From an uncultured Spirochaetota bacterium (GTDB taxonomy: Bacteria > Spirochaetota > Spirochaetia > JAFGXN01), in contig CALXKN010000006.1 in NCBI GenBank assembly GCA_944388995.1, forward strand, positions 1 to 64,000: a DNA stretch of 64,000 nt, in the 5' to 3' direction. The notes below the pieces were generated by a model. It was not told the DNA's origin and did no database searches. It was given only the letters and a program-made list of their open reading frames with translations. The translations under genes and the position numbers were made by a program. How positions within the stretch are numbered: position 1 is the stretch's first letter; each line of letters starts with the position of its first letter. Below, piece by piece: positions 60,049-64,000 of the stretch.

Positions 60049-63000
60049 TTACAGTTCCCGAATCGCGGCGTGATACATCTGCAGCGATCGGACGGTTCCC
60101 GACCGGTTCATGCCGGAAGCGATGCCTTTGACGGCCGCACGCGCGCCGGCCAACGTCGTGATGTACGGCACCCGGTACTTCAGAGCGGCTTTGCGGATCG
60201 CCTCTTCGTCGGCGACGGCGTTGCGGCGGGCGCTCGGCGTGTTGATTGCCAGGCAAACTTCCCGGTTGACAATGAGGTCCACCACATTCGGCCGGCCTTC
60301 GTTGATTTTGGCGACCGTCTGACAGTCAACCCCGCCGGCGCGCAGGAACGCGGCTGTTCCTTCCGTCGCCAAAATCTGAAAACCGAGGTCGGAAAACGCT
60401 TTCGCAATTGACAACGCCTCGGCCGCCTGCGACGTCTTTTCCGAAAGACTGATTAAAATGCGGGCACCGGCTTTCGGTTCCGGAAGTTTCATGCCGACGG
60501 CTTCCTGAGATTTGCAGAACGCCGAACCGAACTGATCGGAAAGTCCCAAAACCTCTCCGGTTGATCTCATTTCCGGTCCGAGCACGGGATCCACATTCGG
60601 AAACTTGTCAAACGGGAAAATTGCTTCTTTCGCCCCATAGTGAGGAATTATTTTTGCTTTCAAATTCAGCGATTTCAGCGACTCGCCGAGCATCAGCCTC
60701 GTTGCCAACTGAGCCATCTGAGTATTGCAGACCTTCGAGACCAACGGAACGGTGCGGCTGGCGCGCGGATTGGCCTCCAGCACATAGACTTTTCCGTCTT
60801 CCACCGCGTACTGAATGTTCATTAATCCGCAGACTTTCAGCGTCCGGGCAATTTTTTCGGTGTATTCCTGAATGGTTTTCAGCGTCTTTTCGTCAAGTGA
60901 AACAGGCGGAATGACGCATGCCGAATCGCCGGAGTGAACGCCCGCCAACTCAATGTGCTCCATGACGGCGGGAATAAAAACGTCTTTTCCGTCGGAAAGC
61001 GCATCGGCCTCACACTCCAGCGCATTACGCAGAAAACGGTCAATTAAAAGCGGGCGGTCAGGTGTGACACCGACAGCTTTCGCAACGTATTCAAGCAGCA
61101 TATCGCGGTCGTAAATCACCTCCATACCGCGGCCGCCGAGAACAAACGACGGGCGAATCATCAACGGATAACCGATCTTTTCGGCCGCCTCCAACGCCTC
61201 CTCTTCATTGGCTGCCATCGCCGACTCCGGCATCGGAATTTCGAGTTTTTCCATCATGCGGCGAAACAGATCGCGGTCTTCAGCCGCATCAATGCTGTCA
61301 ATTCCCGTTCCAAGAATTTTTACCCCCGCTTCTGAGAGTTCACGGGCAATGTTCAGCGGCGTTTGACCTCCGAACTGAACAATAACGCCGGCAGGCTTCT
61401 CTTTTTCGTAGATTTGAAGAACATCTTCCGCCGTAATCGGCTCGAAATACAGTTTTGTACTGGTGTCATAGTCTGTCGAAACGGTCTCGGGGTTGCAGTT
61501 GACCATAATCGTCTCGTAACCGGCGTCGCGCAGTGCAAAAGCGGCGTGGACGCAGCAGTAATCGAATTCGATTCCTTGTCCGATACGGTTGGGACCGCCG
61601 CCGAGAATCATGATTTTCTTCGGATTGGCGCTGACGGGCGACTCATCCGGCACATTGTATGTCGAATAGTAATAGAAGGTATTTTCTTTTCCCGAAACAG
61701 GAACGGCGCACCACCCTTCTTTCACGCCCAACGCCGTCCGCCGTTCGCGCACGGTTTTTTCTGAAATTCCCAGAATCTTTGCCAGATATTTATCGGAAAA
61801 CCCATCTTTCTTCGCCCGAATCAGCAATTCATCAGAGGGCAGCTGTCCCGGAGTTTGAAGGATCTCCTCTTCCAGTTCAACCAATTCCCGCATTTGATGA
61901 ATAAAATACTCTTTAACGAAGGTGATGCGGCTCAATTCGCGGTCCCCGGCGCCTTTTCGAATCGCTTCGTAAAGCTGAAAATACCGCTCGCTTGACGGCG
62001 TTTTCAGCATCTCCAAAAGCTGCGACAGCGGACGTTCGTGAAAGTCTTTAGCGAAGCCCAATCCGGAACGGCCGTTTTCCAGCCCGCGGATCGCTTTCTG
62101 AAACGTCTCTTTGAAAGTTTTTCCGATCGCCATCACTTCGCCGACCGCCTTCATTTGAGTACCGAGCAAATCTTCCACACCGCGGAATTTTTCAAACGCC
62201 CAGCGGGCAAACTTCAGTACGACGTAATCGCCCGACGGTGTGTATTTTTCCAATGAACCGTCACGCCAATACGGAAACTGATCTAAAGTCATGCCGGCTG
62301 CCAATTTGGCGGAGATCAGCGCAATCGGGAAACCGGTCGCCTTTGAGGCCAAAGCCGACGAACGGGACGTCCGCGGATTGATTTCGATAATGACGACACG
62401 GCCGCTCTCCGGGTCGTGAGCAAACTGCACGTTCGTTCCTCCGATAACACCGATGGACTCAACGATTTTAAATGCCGTCTCACGCAAACGCTCTTCCAGC
62501 TCTTTCGATATGGTCAAAAACGGCGCGGCGCAGAACGAATCGCCGGTGTGAACGCCGACCGCGTCGATGTTTTCAATGAAGCAGACGGCAATCATCTGAT
62601 TTTTACTGTCGCGGACCACTTCGACTTCCAGCTCTTCCCAGCCGAGAATCGATTCTTCTATTAAACACTGGTGAGTCAACGAAAGTTCCAGTCCTCGACC
62701 GACTGTCGTGCGCAACTCCTCGACATTGTAGACCAATCCGCCGCCTGCGCCGCCCATTGTGTATGCGGGACGGACAACTACCGGATAATTAAGTCTTTTG
62801 GCAATCTCTTCGGCCTCTTTCACCGACCAAGCGATGTCGGAGCGGGGTGTTTCAACTCCGAGACGAGTCATCGTCTCTTTGAAAACTTCGCGATCCTCTC
62901 CGCGTTCGATTGCGTCTAAATTGACGCCGATGACCTTAACTCCGTATTTTTCAAGAACGCCGGCTTTGTTCAGCTCGCACGCCAAATTCAGACCGGTTTG

Positions 63001-63291
63001 TCCTCCAAGATTTGGCAGCAATCCATCAGGACGCTCCGTTTCAATGATCTGCGTCAGGCGCTTCAAATTCAACGGCTCGATGTACGTTGCATCGGCCATC
63101 ACAGGATCAGTCATAATCGTCGCCGGATTCGAGTTGACCAGCACGACCTTGTATCCGTTTTCCCTTAACGCTTTACACGCCTGGGTCCCCGAATAGTCAA
63201 ATTCGCAAGCCTGTCCGATCACAATCGGACCCGAACCGATAATCAAAATCTTCGAACCGGGTTTTAACGGCGTTTCGCCCGCTGCTGCCAT
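60049..63291 (-). CDS. carB: Carbamoyl-phosphate synthase large subunit
   Basis: A 1080-residue enzyme making carbamoyl phosphate for pyrimidine and arginine synthesis. Both ATP-grasp halves are complete: first half IGSGPIVIGQACEFDYSG, SNPATIMTDPVMAD, RPAYTMGGAGGG and EINPRTSRSSALASKATG; second half LGGGPNRIGQGIEFDYCC, NCNPETVSTDYD, RPSFVLGGRGME and EANPRASRTVPLVSK. The C-terminal MGS-like allosteric domain (LATEGTAAFLRAGG; NTPSARRNAVADE) is present. The ATG at 63291 has AGGAGG five bases upstream; a GTG two codons earlier is too close to it. The small subunit gene carA is not adjacent on either side within the window. Confidence 0.97.
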   Translation of the reverse strand: MAAAGETPLKPGSKILIIGSGPIVIGQACEFDYSGTQACKALRENGYKVVLVNSNPATIMTDPVMADATYIEPLNLKRLTQIIETERPDGLLPNLGGQTGLNLACELNKAGVLEKYGVKVIGVNLDAIERGEDREVFKETMTRLGVETPRSDIAWSVKEAEEIAKRLNYPVVVRPAYTMGGAGGGLVYNVEELRTTVGRGLELSLTHQCLIEESILGWEELEVEVVRDSKNQMIAVCFIENIDAVGVHTGDSFCAAPFLTISKELEERLRETAFKIVESIGVIGGTNVQFAHDPESGRVVIIEINPRTSRSSALASKATGFPIALISAKLAAGMTLDQFPYWRDGSLEKYTPSGDYVVLKFARWAFEKFRGVEDLLGTQMKAVGEVMAIGKTFKETFQKAIRGLENGRSGLGFAKDFHERPLSQLLEMLKTPSSERYFQLYEAIRKGAGDRELSRITFVKEYFIHQMRELVELEEEILQTPGQLPSDELLIRAKKDGFSDKYLAKILGISEKTVRERRTALGVKEGWCAVPVSGKENTFYYYSTYNVPDESPVSANPKKIMILGGGPNRIGQGIEFDYCCVHAAFALRDAGYETIMVNCNPETVSTDYDTSTKLYFEPITAEDVLQIYEKEKPAGVIVQFGGQTPLNIARELSEAGVKILGTGIDSIDAAEDRDLFRRMMEKLEIPMPESAMAANEEEALEAAEKIGYPLMIRPSFVLGGRGMEVIYDRDMLLEYVAKAVGVTPDRPLLIDRFLRNALECEADALSDGKDVFIPAVMEHIELAGVHSGDSACVIPPVSLDEKTLKTIQEYTEKIARTLKVCGLMNIQYAVEDGKVYVLEANPRASRTVPLVSKVCNTQMAQLATRLMLGESLKSLNLKAKIIPHYGAKEAIFPFDKFPNVDPVLGPEMRSTGEVLGLSDQFGSAFCKSQEAVGMKLPEPKAGARILISLSEKTSQAAEALSIAKAFSDLGFQILATEGTAAFLRAGGVDCQTVAKINEGRPNVVDLIVNREVCLAINTPSARRNAVADEEAIRKAALKYRVPYITTLAGARAAVKGIASGMNRSGTVRSLQMYHAAIREL

Positions 63292-63312
63292 GGACACCTC
63301 CTAAATCATTTC

Positions 63313-63321
63313 ACTTTATCA
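63313..63321 (-). promoter_or_regulatory. Extended -10 promoter of carB
   Basis: Minus strand: TGA-TAAAGT (63313-63321), the same TGTGATAAAGTGAA stretch as at ispG. The -35 position (TCGATT at 17-bp spacing) is weak. Unlike ispG, a leader with AGGAGG follows before the ATG. Confidence 0.5.
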
Positions 63322-63411
63322 CATTACGAAAAAAAAATCGACCGTTTTTCGGAAAGAAATCGGGAATTTGAAAGAAGAGAAAAATGCAAACCAAGAATTT
63401 GAACGGAGATG

Positions 63412-64000
63412 TTACGGAATGGACTCCGCCGGCGGCTGAAACCCTTCGAACGAGGCGCTCCAAACTCGGTCCGTTACATTCAAATGAAAAAGGGCGACAG
63501 GATCGCATGTCTGAGAGTCGTACCCTTCCCAGTCAACGGTAAATTCGACGTTTTCGCGGGCATAAAGATAGGCCGGAACGTAAAAGAAAATCAAGTAAAC
63601 GACGGCGGTTGTGGTGCCGGCAGACTGAGACATGACGTAAAGCGATTCGTCTCCGATGTAATAATCGATTCCGGATTTGTATCGAGCAACGTCCCGCTTC
63701 TCCCAAAACATGGAGCTATCCGTGATTCCGTATTTGCCGCAAAAACCGTAGTTTGCTATGTAGCCCTCGGGACGCTCCGCACCGTCAATCAGATAACCGC
63801 TTGCCGTTGTTCCGAATGCATCGTACTGAAACTCCAACCCGGTGACGTGGGTAAAATCATCTTGCCACAATCCTCCGGAAGAGTCGGTAATATCAAAACG
63901 CAATCGAATTTGGACTTTATGCGAAGAATTCGGAATTTCTTCACCAGGAACTTCTTCACCAGGAACTTCTTCACCAGGAATTTCTTCACCAGGAACTTCT
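63412..64000 (-). CDS. Partial protein with 15-bp tandem repeats (C-terminal part)
   Basis: The last ~195 codons of a minus-strand gene whose start lies beyond the right edge. At the edge the frame runs through Glu-(Val/Ile)-Pro-Gly-Glu repeats, then an unassigned domain of about 165 residues (LRFDITDSSGGLWQDDFTHV ... EFTVDWEGYDSQTCDP ... SFEGFQPPAESIP) rich in aromatic and beta-type segments. The repeat linker and composition resemble surface lipoproteins, where such linkers follow the acylated Cys, but the N-terminus cannot be seen. I recognise no family. Confidence 0.7.
   Translation of the reverse strand, partial: EVPGEEIPGEEVPGEEVPGEEIPNSSHKVQIRLRFDITDSSGGLWQDDFTHVTGLEFQYDAFGTTASGYLIDGAERPEGYIANYGFCGKYGITDSSMFWEKRDVARYKSGIDYYIGDESLYVMSQSAGTTTAVVYLIFFYVPAYLYARENVEFTVDWEGYDSQTCDPVALFHLNVTDRVWSASFEGFQPPAESIP
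63932..64000. repeat. 15-bp tandem repeat (about 4.6 visible units)
   Basis: Unit GGAAYTTCTTCACCA starts at 63932, 63947, 63962, 63977 and 63992 and continues out of the window. Units differ only at one C/T position, which switches Val and Ile in the encoded EVPGE/EIPGE pentapeptide. The array is in frame, so unit gain or loss changes linker length without a frameshift. Confidence 0.9.

Noticed and set aside
59801-60256. 151-codon minus-strand frame overlapping the end of carB and repeat copy 2
   Set aside because: It is produced by the repeat core and by an antiparallel frame of carB; similar frames arise in the other copies because the repeat itself is conserved.
1-64000. CRISPR arrays, prophage or transposase genes
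   Set aside because: No regularly spaced repeats, integrase, transposase or phage structural genes were seen; the only tandem arrays are the 15-bp and ~57-bp repeats.

Overview
The window looks like a chromosomal segment of a host-associated spirochaete close to Treponema. Its GC content is near 50% by eye. The evidence is: the block rpsB-tsf-frr-uppS-cdsA-dxr (51874-56884), the order I recall for Treponema pallidum TP0606-TP0601; a fliG paralogue next to a short alaS, as I recall for Borrelia BB0221-BB0220; a phoH / 7TM-HD / ybeY / tlyC operon; many lipoproteins and TPR proteins; an LptD-type outer membrane assembly protein; and TolC-type and beta-barrel-like envelope proteins. These taxon statements are from memory and were not searched.

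Layout, left to right. 1-6.95 kb: a partial envelope protein, a small membrane protein, an RND pump with a TolC-like channel (no adaptor gene) and an aldehyde dehydrogenase. 6.98-10.2 kb: alaS and fliG. 10.2-14.5 kb: a complete type III restriction-modification system (res, mod) with an AT-rich specificity domain. 14.6-19.6 kb: malic enzyme and malate/lactate dehydrogenase, then a cardiolipin synthase coupled to an alpha/beta-hydrolase-fold protein that has lost its catalytic triad. 19.7-28.9 kb: a lipoprotein, tRNA-Asp, an MMPL-type RND transporter, the lon-vanY-like-U32 operon and a second lipoprotein. 28.9-37.7 kb: one tightly packed minus-strand operon, phoH-pgpH-ybeY-tlyC-TPR-ilvD-MBL hydrolase. 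37.8-46.6 kb: ispG-TPR-uvrA-lptD. 46.6-48.8 kb: an accessory patch with two inverted copies of a structured repeat, a decayed glycosyltransferase locus and gtrA behind an interrupted G tract. 48.8-51.7 kb: an amidohydrolase lipoprotein and a diguanylate cyclase. 51.8-56.9 kb: the translation / isoprenoid / phospholipid operon. 56.9-64 kb: two more copies of the repeat, an InlB-B-repeat lipoprotein behind a 43-base interrupted G tract, carB, and the C-terminal part of a protein with 15-bp tandem repeats.

The most interesting signals are not ordinary genes. (1) A dispersed intergenic element of about 150-350 bp occurs four times within 13 kb. It has a conserved core, degenerate ~57-bp direct repeats before the core, and GC hairpins whose arms differ between copies but still pair. 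(2) Interrupted poly-G tracts (G-run, A, G-run) abut extended -10 promoters of a surface lipoprotein and of gtrA, which fits promoter-level phase variation. (3) Several genes (alaS, fliG, ispG, gtrA, the gene at 365-811, perhaps mod and the gene at 18706-19629) have a -10 hexamer 5-7 bases before the start codon and no Shine-Dalgarno sequence, which predicts leaderless mRNAs. (4) lptD appears to start at a CTG overlapping the end of uvrA. (5) A deletion scar fuses the first 28 codons of a GT2 glycosyltransferase to the C-terminal half of a polytopic membrane protein.

Functionally, the housekeeping genes link isoprenoid supply (dxr, ispG) to undecaprenyl phosphate (uppS), phospholipids (cdsA, cls), lipid-linked sugar transfer (gtrA remnant locus) and outer membrane assembly (lptD, efflux). 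Translation and RNA-quality genes (rpsB, tsf, frr, ybeY, phoH, alaS) are interleaved. All assignments rest on sequence motifs read by eye; no database search or folding program was run.
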